A stretch of DNA of 58,369 nucleotides from Polyangiaceae bacterium (GTDB taxonomy: Bacteria; Myxococcota_A; Polyangia; Polyangiales; Polyangiaceae). The stretch is from positions 1 through 58,369 of the forward strand of contig JAFGBI010000299.1 of the NCBI GenBank assembly GCA_016933275.1, in the 5' to 3' direction. Below, in pieces: positions 45,784 to 54,236 of the stretch. A program made the position numbers and the translations under genes. The notes under the pieces are model-generated. The model was not told where the DNA came from. It made no database searches and worked only from the letters and a program-made list of their open reading frames with translations. The number at the start of each line of letters is the position of its first letter. Position 1 is the stretch's first letter.

Positions 45784-45912
45784 AGCGGTCAGCGGTCAGC
45801 GGTCAGGCAGAACGTGGAGACCCTGATCACTGACGCCCGATCGCTGATGGCCACGAGAACACTGAAAAATTTTCTGCCAGATCCGGTCAAGATCACACCG
45901 CCAAGGGACTAA
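45784..45912 (+). repeat. Repeat A, copy 2 (AGCGGTC x3 plus flank)
   Basis: Three perfect AGCGGTC units (45784-45804) followed by the flank shared with 78-186. The difference in unit number (at least 11 versus 3) against a conserved flank points to slippage or recombination within the array after duplication. Confidence 0.85.
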
Positions 45913-45960
45913 CGCGGGACAGGCCCGCAACCCAAGCACGGCGGCGGCTCGTGCCCGCGC
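45912..45960 (-). repeat. Repeat D, copy 2
   Basis: In reverse complement this reads GCGCGGGCACGAG, then GCCGTGCTTGGGTTGCGGGCC and TGTCCCGCG (shown in parts). The same module follows repeat C at 20294-20340 and begins after repeat C at 40221. Here it is separated from C by the B element. Confidence 0.75.
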
Positions 45961-46118
45961 TAGAGCAGCAATCAGGTTGATTGCTGCGTCAAATCAACAA
46001 CCTAGAGCACCGAACCAGCAGCAGACCTCCCCAAAGGCAGCGCTAGAGACGCGTCCTCGCCTCGCAAAGACGCGTTTCCAACGCTGCCGTTGCTATTGGC
46101 AACCTGATCGGTGCTCTA
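45961..46118 (-). mobile_element. MITE-like repeat B, copy 3 (154 bp, TA-flanked, inserted between C and D)
   Basis: 154-bp unit (45963-46116) with TA at 45961-45962 and 46117-46118. Outer ends: GAGCACCGATCAGG (read from the right) and GAGCAGCAATCAGG (from the left), 12 of 14 matching. It shares the inner palindrome and the CAGCAATCAACCTGATTGCTG-type tail hairpin with copy 2. It sits exactly at the junction where copies at 20.3 and 40.2 kb run straight from module C into D, so those two act as empty sites. Confidence 0.85.
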
Positions 46119-46270
46119 GGCTTCTTGGTGGCGGGGGAGGCAAGCCCTCCGCCGCATCGGCCGCGACACGCGGCCTCCCCCTCCTCGCCACTGGATGAGC
46201 AGCGGTCGCCTCCGGCGCCGATCTGCCGCGCTGCCGAGGATCCGCGCGTGACGCGCGGATCCTCGGACCT
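46119..46270 (-). repeat. Repeat C, copy 3 (reverse)
   Basis: Reverse complement of the long form at 40077-40220, including the CCGCGCGTCACGCGCGG hairpin and the GAGGAGGGGGAGGC.../...GCCTCCCCC stem. In its own orientation it ends AAGAAGCC and is then interrupted by TA plus the B element. Confidence 0.85.
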
Positions 46271-46798
46271 GGTAGATCCGTCGACCCCGGCAATGGCGGT
46301 TATCGCCATCACCCCGACGGCGAACGGGAACGTTCGCCGGGGAACCCGCCTCGGCCGTCGGTCGAGCGATAGCTCAGCCACGGAACGTGCTCCCCGCGCC
46401 GCGCTTTCCCACCGGCCGTGGGGACGCCACCTTTCATCCACGCGAGATCACCCCGGAACGCGCCCGCAACCGCTTCGTTCCTGATCGTGTGTTGTTGTGC
46501 ACCGCAGGCGCACCGCACAGAACCGAAACCCCCCTCCCCGCCGCTGGCGATGAACGCGGAGGCGCCGAACGCGAAGACGAACCTCGACCAGACCCCCGTG
46601 AGCCCGCCCGCCGGGGCGCTCGACCCTCGCCTCCTCGGTCCCAACAGCGATCCGGACGCCTGCACTCCAAGCGTCGGGTGCCGGGGGCCACTCGAGCGCT
46701 GCACGGCCGCGTCGGTCGGGGACGGCGCTGGAATCCTGGTGCAGTTGGTCACGATGCGGCTCGAGAGGAGGCCGAGGCTCGTCAGGGTGTTCGCGCCC

Positions 46799-48349
46799 TC
46801 ACACGAGGTCGAGCCGCCGCTCGACGATCTCGGATCCATCCCGCTGCGCCTGGTTCGCGGCAGCCCGCCGATCGGCGAGCTCGCTCGTGTACATGAGCAC
46901 GTACGGGTTCGCCATGACCGTCTCCGTGAAGGCGCGGGCCGGCATCAGGAGCGCGAACGACTTCTGCGTGGTCCGCACCCCCGCAATGGCAGGCGCGCCG
47001 GAGAGCAGCGACATCTCGCCGAAGACGTCGCCGGGGCGGAGCGACGCGAGCACCTCGAGCGATCCATCTGCCGCGACCTCTGCCCCGCCGCTCAACAGGA
47101 CGTAGAGTCCCTCCGCGCGCTTCCCTTGCTCGATGAGGGTGGTCCCAGCCTCGAGCTCGAGGAAGCGAAACCGCGACACGAGCTCCCGTTGCTCGTCGGG
47201 TCCGAAGGGGGCGAAAAGCTCGCTCCCCCGGATGAGCATCGCCACCAGCCGCTCGCGCAAGAAGCGGAGGATGACGCGGAGGAACGCCGGATCGCGATCG
47301 ACGAGCTCGCTGACGAGCCGCCGATCGAGGACGAGGAGCCGCGTCTCCTCGAGCGCCGCGACCGTGCGCTGGCGAGGAACGTCCGAAAGCAGCCCGATCT
47401 CTCCGAAGAACTCCCCCTCGCGGAGCAGGTTGACTCGCTCGCGAGGGGGTCCCTCGGCGACCACCTCGACCGCTCCTTCCGCGATGACGAAGAGCTCGTC
47501 GGGTCGGTCGCCCTCGTGAAAGACCGCGTCGCCAGGACCGATCTCGAGCAGTCGAACCTGGTCGACGAGGTACTCGAAGCTCTCGGGGCTGACCTCCGAG
47601 AAGAGCGGCGTGTAGGGAAGGGCGGCCGCCGCGACCTCGGCAGGAGGGGCCGCGGCCGACGGCGATTTGGCGGTCGGCGGCACCGAATCCGGGGCATCGA
47701 GGTACTCGACGTCGTCGAGGTCGATCTCGTAGGCGGTCTGCGACTGTGGCGGCAGGTCCCGCGTCGGCCGCGACGGAGCCAGGGACGCTACCACGACCGC
47801 CTCGAGCGGTGCTCCTGGCGGTATGCTCGGCGACGCCACGGAGATGGGGGGCAGCAGCCCCTCCTCGGCGGGCCGTGCCGCGAGCGACGGCGAGGCGAGC
47901 GGGGTTGAGGAGAGCGGCGCCGGCGGCGCATCGACGAGGGGGGGTGGGAGGTGGATTGGCGGCGACGAGAGGTAGCGCGGTCGCCCCGCCAGACGGTCCA
48001 GTCCGATCGACTGCGCCTCGTGGAGCTCCGCCAGCTTCTTCTGCGTGGCCTGATGCTGCGGATCGAGGCCGAGGATCATCTTGCAGATCGCGATCGCCTT
48101 GACGGTGAACCCGCCGCGGGCGTAGCCGGCCGCGGCGCGTTCGAGGGCAGCGAGCTCCTTTCCTGGGCGATTGAGGCGGCGACAACAATCGGCAGCGCGC
48201 TTGGGCCAATCCGGCTCGCCCGGCTCGAGCTGCTCGAGCGCCAAATAGGCCTGGAGCGCTGCCTCATGCCTGCCGCGCGCGACCGCGGCCGCAGCGAGAT
48301 CACGCTGCCTTCGAACCTCGGCCGGCGTTCGCTCCTCGCTGCGTACCAT
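46799..48349 (-). CDS. Tandem cyclic-nucleotide-binding-domain protein
   Basis: 516 residues. N-terminal TPR-like helices (about 15-110), a Pro/Ala-rich linker with an acidic patch (about 120-240), then two cNMP-binding domains (about 247-370 and 377-495). Each has the phosphate-binding-cassette outline (GEFFGEIGLLSDVPRQRT; GDVFGEMSLLSGAPAIAG); the first ends with an Arg near the right place, the second lacks it, so ligand binding may differ. No DNA-binding or catalytic domain follows. ATG 48349 has GGCGGG upstream. The gene starts 31 bases after the FHA-GGDEF gene, same strand. Confidence 0.85.
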   Translation of the reverse strand: MVRSEERTPAEVRRQRDLAAAAVARGRHEAALQAYLALEQLEPGEPDWPKRAADCCRRLNRPGKELAALERAAAGYARGGFTVKAIAICKMILGLDPQHQATQKKLAELHEAQSIGLDRLAGRPRYLSSPPIHLPPPLVDAPPAPLSSTPLASPSLAARPAEEGLLPPISVASPSIPPGAPLEAVVVASLAPSRPTRDLPPQSQTAYEIDLDDVEYLDAPDSVPPTAKSPSAAAPPAEVAAAALPYTPLFSEVSPESFEYLVDQVRLLEIGPGDAVFHEGDRPDELFVIAEGAVEVVAEGPPRERVNLLREGEFFGEIGLLSDVPRQRTVAALEETRLLVLDRRLVSELVDRDPAFLRVILRFLRERLVAMLIRGSELFAPFGPDEQRELVSRFRFLELEAGTTLIEQGKRAEGLYVLLSGGAEVAADGSLEVLASLRPGDVFGEMSLLSGAPAIAGVRTTQKSFALLMPARAFTETVMANPYVLMYTSELADRRAAANQAQRDGSEIVERRLDLV

Positions 48350-48380
48350 GCCCGCCTGCCTCGATCCCAATGTCCTTGGC

Positions 48381-49307
48381 TCACCCCTGGGCGACCACCC
48401 GATTCCGACCCGCGTGCTTGGCGGCGTAGAGCCGGCGGTCCGCGGTAGCGATGAGCCCTTCCGTGGTCTCGTCCGTGCAGCACTTGAGTGACGCCGCGCC
48501 CACGCTGACGGTGACGGTGATGATGGTACCCCCCACTTCGATCCGGAGGCTCTCGATGATGATGCGAAACCGCTCGCCGACGTGGTAGGCGCTCGGGCGG
48601 TCGATACCGCGGAGGATGATCGCGAACTCCTCGCCGCCATAGCGCGCGAAGACATCCTCCGTTCGGAGGTTCTCCATTACCGCGTTGGCCATCGCCACGA
48701 GCGCGGTGTCACCCGCCTGATGGCCATAGGTGTCGTTGACGAGCTTGAAGTGGTCGATGTCGAGGAGCAGGAGCGAGAGCTCCGAACCGTGACGCCGGGC
48801 AAACGAGATCTCGGCCTCCAGCCGGTGATCGAAATGCTCGCGGTTGTAGGCGCCCGTGAGCGAATCGGTGACGCTGGCGTCGTAGAGCTGCAGGAGCATC
48901 GCCTCCTGATCGGCATCCGTCACCGCATAGCGAAACGCCGCCGAGGGACCGAACTGGACGACGTCGCCGTCAGCAATGGCATGCGAGGCGACCTTGACCC
49001 CGTTGACGTACGTTCCGTTGGCCGAGCCGAGATCCTCGACGAAGTACCCACCGTCGCTCCACACCAGATGGGCGTGGATCCGACTCACTCCGCTGTCTCC
49101 GAGCCAGAGGTCGGCGTTCCGCGCCCGCCCGACCTTCCACTCCGAACCGTGCAACGTCACTACCTGACCGACCTGCTCTCCCTGGATGCGGACGAGCAGG
49201 TGCCGATCCTTCGCCGCGGCCCGCTGGCCCCCGAGGTCCTTGAGCTTCACGATGGCCGTGCGCTCGTCATCAACACTGGACTCGAGGAGGTCGTCGTCGC
49301 CCTTCAC
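48381..49307 (-). CDS. FHA-GGDEF diguanylate cyclase
   Basis: 308 residues from GTG 49307 (AAGGGA four bases upstream); GTG 49334 is an alternative. The FHA domain (about 35-125) has VGRARNADLWL, GVSRIHAHLV and GSANGTYVNG, a phosphothreonine-binding fold, so Ser/Thr-kinase input is expected. The GGDEF domain (about 140-305) has TDSLTGAYNR, RYGGEEF and an RxxD inhibitory site (RTED) upstream. Predicted active c-di-GMP synthesis regulated by phosphorylation. Operon partner of the downstream cyclic-nucleotide-binding gene. Confidence 0.92.
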   Translation of the reverse strand: MKGDDDLLESSVDDERTAIVKLKDLGGQRAAAKDRHLLVRIQGEQVGQVVTLHGSEWKVGRARNADLWLGDSGVSRIHAHLVWSDGGYFVEDLGSANGTYVNGVKVASHAIADGDVVQFGPSAAFRYAVTDADQEAMLLQLYDASVTDSLTGAYNREHFDHRLEAEISFARRHGSELSLLLLDIDHFKLVNDTYGHQAGDTALVAMANAVMENLRTEDVFARYGGEEFAIILRGIDRPSAYHVGERFRIIIESLRIEVGGTIITVTVSVGAASLKCCTDETTEGLIATADRRLYAAKHAGRNRVVAQG

Positions 49308-49764
49308 TGGATCCCTTATGTTCGGATACTTCACCTTATCACATCGAGAAAGTCGAGCGTCTCCCTGCCACCAGGAAACGACCGGCCCCGGCACGCCGCG
49401 CGTTCCCCGCACCCCTTTCGGGGCCGCTCCCTTTCCGGGAGAGCCACTCCCCTTGGGACCGCCCCGCGGAACGGCTTCCCTCGGGGTAGCTCCCTGCCTG
49501 GGCCCGCGCTGCCGGATCCCAAGAGCCAAGCTATCTAGCGCTCTCGGGCAGACCGAGCTCCCTCGGCGGGCCGCTCGCGGGTGCGTACTCATTTCGAGAC
49601 TCCCGCCAGAGCTCCGTTCCGGAGGCCGAATCGGAATGGGCTCGGGTTTCCAGTACCCCGATCCTGTGAGAGAACGAGGCCCTGGCGGGACCTGCCGGGG
49701 TTGGACGAGGATCGGACGGAATCTTGCAGCCGGCCGGCGGTGGGGCCGACCTCGAGGGCAGCGC
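49308..49764. other. Divergent intergenic region with strings of mini-hairpins
   Basis: 457 bases between the FHA-GGDEF and PilZ genes. From about 49410 to 49500 it contains successive short G/C hairpins (CCCCTTTCGGGG, CTCCCTTTCCGGGAG, CCGCCCCGCGG, TTCCCTCGGGG). It could be a structured leader of the FHA-GGDEF transcript. No gene is supported. Confidence 0.5.
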
Positions 49765-50142
49765 ATGGAAGGAATGGAGGATCGACGCCGCGGAGCGCGC
49801 CACCACGTGTACCTGGCCGCCGAGATCTACGTGGAGGATGCCCACGTGCGAACCGCCATCACGAAGGACGTAAGCTCCCAGGGGATGCTGGTGCTCACCA
49901 GGGCAAGGCTCACCGAAGGGCAATCGGTGAAGCTGCGCGTGTACCTGCCCGGTGAGGAGGATCGGGTCGAGGTGGTCGAGGGCACCGTGGTGCGTAGGGA
50001 ACCGCTCGCTCCGGACGAACGTGGAACCTGGAGCGAGAAGGTCGCCGTCGCCTTCGGCCAGCCGCGAGACACCCTGGCGCACGAGTTCTCGGAGCTCGCC
50101 ACCGAACAGGCACGCATCTACGGTTGGGAGCGGACGGACTAG
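49765..50142 (+). CDS. PilZ-domain protein
   Basis: 125 residues, one PilZ domain with both canonical c-di-GMP motifs: the N-terminal Arg cluster (DRRRGARHHV) and DVSSQGMLV (D/NxSxxG). It should bind c-di-GMP and act as an effector. ATG 49765 has GAGGG six bases upstream. Divergent from the FHA-GGDEF cyclase, which may supply the ligand. Confidence 0.88.
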   Translation: MEGMEDRRRGARHHVYLAAEIYVEDAHVRTAITKDVSSQGMLVLTRARLTEGQSVKLRVYLPGEEDRVEVVEGTVVRREPLAPDERGTWSEKVAVAFGQPRDTLAHEFSELATEQARIYGWERTD

Positions 50143-50340
50143 GATGAGCCGGCTGTTTGCTCGACACGGCGACTGGCTCGCAGGCGCGCAGCAGTCGGGC
50201 TGGAGTGCCAACCCCACCAGTTCCGCGCCGCGAATTCCTCACCAGAACCGACGGGAATCAGTGATCCGAACGGAGCGATCCGCCGTCAGGCCTTCGTCAT
50301 CGGATCGCAGGCTCGTCGGTTGGCTCCATCCGCCGGCGAC

Positions 50341-50400
50341 CGACCGCTGACGGATCGGAGCCCGCTGCCTTCCGTGGTTCTGGCTCCGCCGGCCTCGGAG
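50341..50400 (-). repeat. Repeat A/E fragment
   Basis: CCGACCGCTGACGGATCGG, then TGGTTCTGGCTCCGCCGGCC. Same order and orientation as the 13340-13390 fragment (heptamer-like remnant, then E motif), with a different spacer between. Confidence 0.55.
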
Positions 50401-50416
50401 GCGTATCGCCCGGGGC

Positions 50417-51388
50417 TCACACCTCGGCGATGCACCGATCGAAGAAGTCGGCGCAGCGATCCCGTTGATCGCTCCCGAGCCAGGCGATCGCCGTGCGAGG
50501 ATGCTGGTTCAGCTGGCCAGTAATGATGTACGGCGCCAGCGCGCCCCACTCCATCTCCCGGCGCAAGCCGACGACATGGTCCTGGATCAGCTGCCAGACG
50601 GGACGGAGATGGAACTTCGGGTTGCGAAGGAACCCGAGGAGAAGCTCCATTGGGCAGTTGCCCGCACCACGGCCGAGGCCCCCCATCGTCGCGTCGATAC
50701 GATTGGCGCCGTGGATGATCGCCTCGATGGTGTTGGCGAACGCGAGCTGTTGGTTGTTGTGCGCGTGGATGCCGATCTCCTTGCCGGTGCCCTCGAGGGC
50801 CGTTCGGTACTGATGCACCAGGCTCCGGATCTGCTCTTGGTAGAGGGAACCGAAGCTGTCGACGACCACGACGGTCGAGGCCGGGGTGGTAGCAACGACC
50901 TCCAGGGCCTGCGCGATCTCCGCCTCATGAACGGTCGAGATCGCCATCAGGTTGCACGTCGCCTCGTAGCCCTTGTCCGCCGCGTCCTTGATCATGTCGA
51001 CGGCCTCGGGGATCTGGTGGATGTAGCAGGCAACCCGGACCGTATCGATGATGCTCTGGTCCTTCGGTAGAATGTCCGTCTTGTAGTCGGTCTTTCCACC
51101 CGCGTCGGCCATTACGGCGATCTTCACCGCCGGGCTCTTCTCGCCGATGATCCGCCGCAGGTCGTCCTCGGAACAGGACTTCCACGGTCCGAACTTGGTC
51201 GGCGCCGCCACCTTTTGGGAGGTCTTGTAGCCGATCTCCATGTAGTCGATGCCGGCCTGGATGCAGGTGTCGTAGACGGCGCGCACGAAGCGGTCGTCGA
51301 ACTGGTGATCGTTGATGAGGCCACCGTCGCGAATGGTCGCGTCGAGGACCTTGATCTCGGGGCGGTAGGTGATCCAGGGGGCACTCAT
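50417..51388 (-). CDS. HMGL-like DRE-TIM aldolase
   Basis: 323 residues. Pyruvate-carboxylase/HMG-CoA-lyase-type TIM barrel: VLDATIRDGG (Asp16, Arg20, Asp21), IHAHNNQQLAFANT (metal HxH and Asn) and MGGLGRGAGN. Closest in length and motif set to 4-hydroxy-2-oxovalerate aldolase-like proteins, but the usual partner acylating aldehyde dehydrogenase is absent, so the substrate is unassigned. ATG 51388 with GAGAG upstream. The longer frame upstream of it is not conserved-looking. Confidence 0.83.
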   Translation of the reverse strand: MSAPWITYRPEIKVLDATIRDGGLINDHQFDDRFVRAVYDTCIQAGIDYMEIGYKTSQKVAAPTKFGPWKSCSEDDLRRIIGEKSPAVKIAVMADAGGKTDYKTDILPKDQSIIDTVRVACYIHQIPEAVDMIKDAADKGYEATCNLMAISTVHEAEIAQALEVVATTPASTVVVVDSFGSLYQEQIRSLVHQYRTALEGTGKEIGIHAHNNQQLAFANTIEAIIHGANRIDATMGGLGRGAGNCPMELLLGFLRNPKFHLRPVWQLIQDHVVGLRREMEWGALAPYIITGQLNQHPRTAIAWLGSDQRDRCADFFDRCIAEV

Positions 51389-51516
51389 GTTGACTCTCGC
51401 GCGCGGGGGACCGGGCTGCCGCTCGACCACCAAGTCGAGGCGGCGCTCGCGTCGTGGGTGCGGGTGTCTACCAAGGGCGGGGCCGCGATGGAAGTGTGGA
51501 CTAGCCCATCGGGACC

Positions 51517-53352
51517 CTAGCGGAGCCAATCCATCCGCGCCCGCTTGGTGTCGCTCTCCGCCGCGTACTTGAGGAAGCGCTGGAAGTTGCGACGCTGGGT
51601 CTCGGTCGGCACACCGCGATACATGTAGCCGTGCTTGGTCCCGGTGGACTCGAAGCACTGGACTGCATCCTCGAATTTCCTCCCGTACGAGGACAGATCG
51701 ACCGGCTTGCGGCTCGCCTCCGTCAGCACGCGGATCTGACCCTGCAGCTGGTCACACCACCCCGGCGTCGTGGGCAGGGAGATCGGAGCGGCATTGGGGC
51801 AGCAGTTGGCGCGAATGATGGTGGTCGCCGGGAGCTCGTACCAGCCGAGGTCATACATGTTCGACGTCCCCGTCACCACGATGCCGGGGGCGTCGGCCGA
51901 GGGGACCGGGCTCAGGGCAGAGGCTACCGGTGTGGGCCGCGGCGCCGCGAGCCCGAAGAGCCGCGTGCTCACCTCGGGGAAGGGCTCGTGACCGCACACG
52001 AAATCAAGATCGGCCTCGCTCTTGAGCGCGTCTTCCTCGAAATAGGATTGTACACACGCCGCACGTTTCTCCTTGGGGCTCAAGACCGGCTTGGCCGACG
52101 CCGATGGCTTCGGCCTGGTGTGGCTCGACGGCGAGGTGGGGGCGAGGTCCACGACCTTCGGCGCCGGGGTCTGCCGGAGTACGACCATGAGCCCGCCACC
52201 AATCACGCCGACCAGCACCAGGATCCCGATGATGAGCAGGAGGACGGACCGACGGCGGGTCGCCGGACGGGGTGGCGGGGCGGACGGGGAACCGCGCACC
52301 GCCGGTGCAGTGGCAGGCGCCACGACGGGCGGAGCGTAGGGAGTCATGAACGCTTGGGGATCTGTCCCGAGCGGAGGGCCGGGCGGTTGCGCTGCCGCCG
52401 TGGTCACTGCTGGCGCCGGTGCTGCCTGGGCGTCCGAGGCGAGCTCGGGCAGGGGCACGGCATCGACCCCGCTGAGCGAGGTCACGTCGAACGCGAGGGT
52501 TTCCACCACCGCCGGCGGACTGGAACGAACGGCCCGTGGCGGCTTCGGCTTCGGTGGCTCGGGTTCTCGTCCACGCTCCCAGGCGTCCAGAGCCATGCTG
52601 AGCGCCTCGAGTTCGGTCACCCGTTGCCTCTCGTCAGGGGCGAGCCCACGATCGAGGATCCGCTGGAGGAGCGGCTCGTTGATCCCATGATCCGCGAGGG
52701 GTCTGGGCTTGCCGCGGCGCACCCGCTGCAGCAGTGACTGAGCACCGCCTTCGAACGGAACGGTGCCCGTCAGCGCCGAATAGAGGACGGTGTGGAGCGC
52801 CCACAGGTCATCGTCGGGAGAAGGCCCACCGCCCGAGAGCCGCTCGGGCGACGCATAGGCGGCGATCGGGGGCGCCACCAGGCTCCCGAGCACGGGCGCG
52901 ATGGCGCGACCGACGGGCTCGACCACGATGGTGTACGGCGAGATGGCTCCGTGGGCGGTGCGCGACCCGTGAAGGCGCTGCACGGCATCGATGAGCCGCA
53001 TCAGCCAAGCCACCGCCTTGAACGGGTGGATCCGACCGCGCTGCAGCTGTCCCTGCAGGGTCTGGCCTGGCACCAGCTCGGCGATGGCAACCCCGGCGCC
53101 ATTCGGCAACGTTCCACCAGGGATCGCAGCGGGATCGGGCTTGAGGATGAGGTCGGTGATCGCCGCGAGATGGATGTGCTTCTCGCCCTTCGCTGCCTCG
53201 AGTCGCAGCAGGTCGCGCTGCCCGACGACCGCAGCCGCCACGTGCTGGCCAGTGTCGCCATCGATGGCGACCCACCAGCAGGCACCGTCGGGCAAGGGGT
53301 AGGCCCTCACGCAACGATAGCGACCACTGAGCAGGTTCCGAGGAGCTTGCAT
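51517..53352 (-). CDS. Membrane-anchored Ser/Thr pseudokinase
   Basis: 611 residues. Residues about 10-260 align in layout with a Hanks-type kinase: the activation-segment end YASPERL, DDLWALHTVLYSALTGTVPF (Asp-x-Trp region) and LLQRILDRGLAPDERQR. Catalytic residues are missing: the VAIK lysine is replaced (VAAAVVG), HRD-KxxN reads HGAISPYTIVV, and no DFG is present. A Pro/Ala linker, one transmembrane helix (about 369-393) and a 215-residue periplasmic domain with five conserved-looking Cys follow. Probably a phosphorylation-independent scaffold or ligand sensor. Confidence 0.85.
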   Translation of the reverse strand: MQAPRNLLSGRYRCVRAYPLPDGACWWVAIDGDTGQHVAAAVVGQRDLLRLEAAKGEKHIHLAAITDLILKPDPAAIPGGTLPNGAGVAIAELVPGQTLQGQLQRGRIHPFKAVAWLMRLIDAVQRLHGSRTAHGAISPYTIVVEPVGRAIAPVLGSLVAPPIAAYASPERLSGGGPSPDDDLWALHTVLYSALTGTVPFEGGAQSLLQRVRRGKPRPLADHGINEPLLQRILDRGLAPDERQRVTELEALSMALDAWERGREPEPPKPKPPRAVRSSPPAVVETLAFDVTSLSGVDAVPLPELASDAQAAPAPAVTTAAAQPPGPPLGTDPQAFMTPYAPPVVAPATAPAVRGSPSAPPPRPATRRRSVLLLIIGILVLVGVIGGGLMVVLRQTPAPKVVDLAPTSPSSHTRPKPSASAKPVLSPKEKRAACVQSYFEEDALKSEADLDFVCGHEPFPEVSTRLFGLAAPRPTPVASALSPVPSADAPGIVVTGTSNMYDLGWYELPATTIIRANCCPNAAPISLPTTPGWCDQLQGQIRVLTEASRKPVDLSSYGRKFEDAVQCFESTGTKHGYMYRGVPTETQRRNFQRFLKYAAESDTKRARMDWLR

Positions 53353-53739
53353 GGCCTTTTCACCCGAGGGCCCGCGAACCGCGATCCGATCCGTCTGCGC
53401 CGCTCGATGCCGGGCGCGTGGGCCACCTCACCATCGGGATACCATCCAGAAAATGCAAGCAATTTCCACCTCTCGCGGAATCGGCCGGACCTGATGCTCA
53501 GGAAGTGGGACAACCGGGTGCCAAACTCGCGAGCCTCACGCCTTCACCTGAGACGGCCAACGGGTCAGGCCCGCGATCGGTTCGGCCGAAGTCGGGTCGG
53601 TGCGCATGGTGCGCGAGTCGAGCCCATGGGTCGGTCCGAGTTGGACGGGTCGAGATGGGTACCAGAGCCGGAGTAGGTGGTCTGAGTCCGGCGATGCCCA
53701 CCGAGCGTTGGGATTGATGGATGGTCGAGGGAAAGAAGG
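53353..53739. other. Intergenic region, no feature assigned
   Basis: 387 bases upstream of the pseudokinase gene. It contains the most AT-rich patch in the neighbourhood (about 53446-53475), a natural place for the pseudokinase promoter, but no convincing -35/-10 pair. No gene or repeat seen. Confidence 0.5.
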
Positions 53740-54147
53740 TCACTCGATGGATGGGATCCGGGTCTGGATGACCTCGGGCAGCGGCACCAGCTTCGACTCG
53801 CGATCAACGCAGACGAGGGTGAGCCTGCCGAGGACCATGACCTTGCCCGAGCTCGGCCGCAGCACATCCTGCGCGAGCAGGAGCCGATAGTCGCCCCGGC
53901 GGGTGCCGGTCGTGCGAACGGTGAGCTCATCACCGAACCGAGCCCCTTCCTTGTAGGTCACCTCCGCGCGGTACACGACGAAGCCGATCCCGGGACCGCG
54001 CGCGAGGTCGAGGAGGAGCTCGATACCGAGCCAGTGTTCTCGCGCCCGCTCGAAGTACTTGAGGTAGTTGGCGTGGTAGACGAGGCCTGAGTGGTCGGTG
54101 TCCTCGTAGTACACCCGCACGGGGAAGTAGCCTGGGTCGGTCGTCAT
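53740..54147 (-). CDS. YbgC-like acyl-CoA thioesterase
   Basis: 135 residues. Hotdog-fold thioesterase with the YbgC signature YYEDTDHSGLVYHANYLKYFERARE (shown in parts: YYEDTDHSGLVYH, ANYLKYFERARE), in which the first Asp is catalytic. It hydrolyses acyl-CoA or acyl-ACP thioesters in the cytoplasm. Usually found in the tol-pal operon; here the tol genes are absent nearby. Confidence 0.92.
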   Translation of the reverse strand: MTTDPGYFPVRVYYEDTDHSGLVYHANYLKYFERAREHWLGIELLLDLARGPGIGFVVYRAEVTYKEGARFGDELTVRTTGTRRGDYRLLLAQDVLRPSSGKVMVLGRLTLVCVDRESKLVPLPEVIQTRIPSIE

Positions 54148-54236
54148 GGGTCAGCGGTCGGTAGGGGTCTGGTGCGCAGAGGAATGGCCCAAGATCTGGG
54201 CGACGTTCAGCATCACGCGCGATGGCGAGGCTCGCA

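Larger units (their letters stand above)
45386..46798. other. 1.4-kb repeat-mosaic region without genes
   Basis: Between the hybrid kinase start and the cyclic-nucleotide-binding gene. From about 45744 to 46270 it is almost entirely made of repeat modules (E, A, D, B, C; listed separately). The flanks, 45386-45743 and 46271-46798, show open frames that are compositionally ordinary for GC-rich DNA and carry no domain signatures. I support no gene here. Confidence 0.65.

Noticed and set aside
46309..46839. 176-codon minus-strand frame after the cyclic-nucleotide-binding gene
   Set aside because: Overlaps the end of that gene, has Ser/Arg/Gly-rich sequence and no domain or ribosome site.
53446..53475. 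Sigma-54-type promoter before the pseudokinase gene
   Set aside because: On the minus strand the GG and GC doublets of TGGAAATTGCTTGC are one base closer than the required spacing; not good enough to call.
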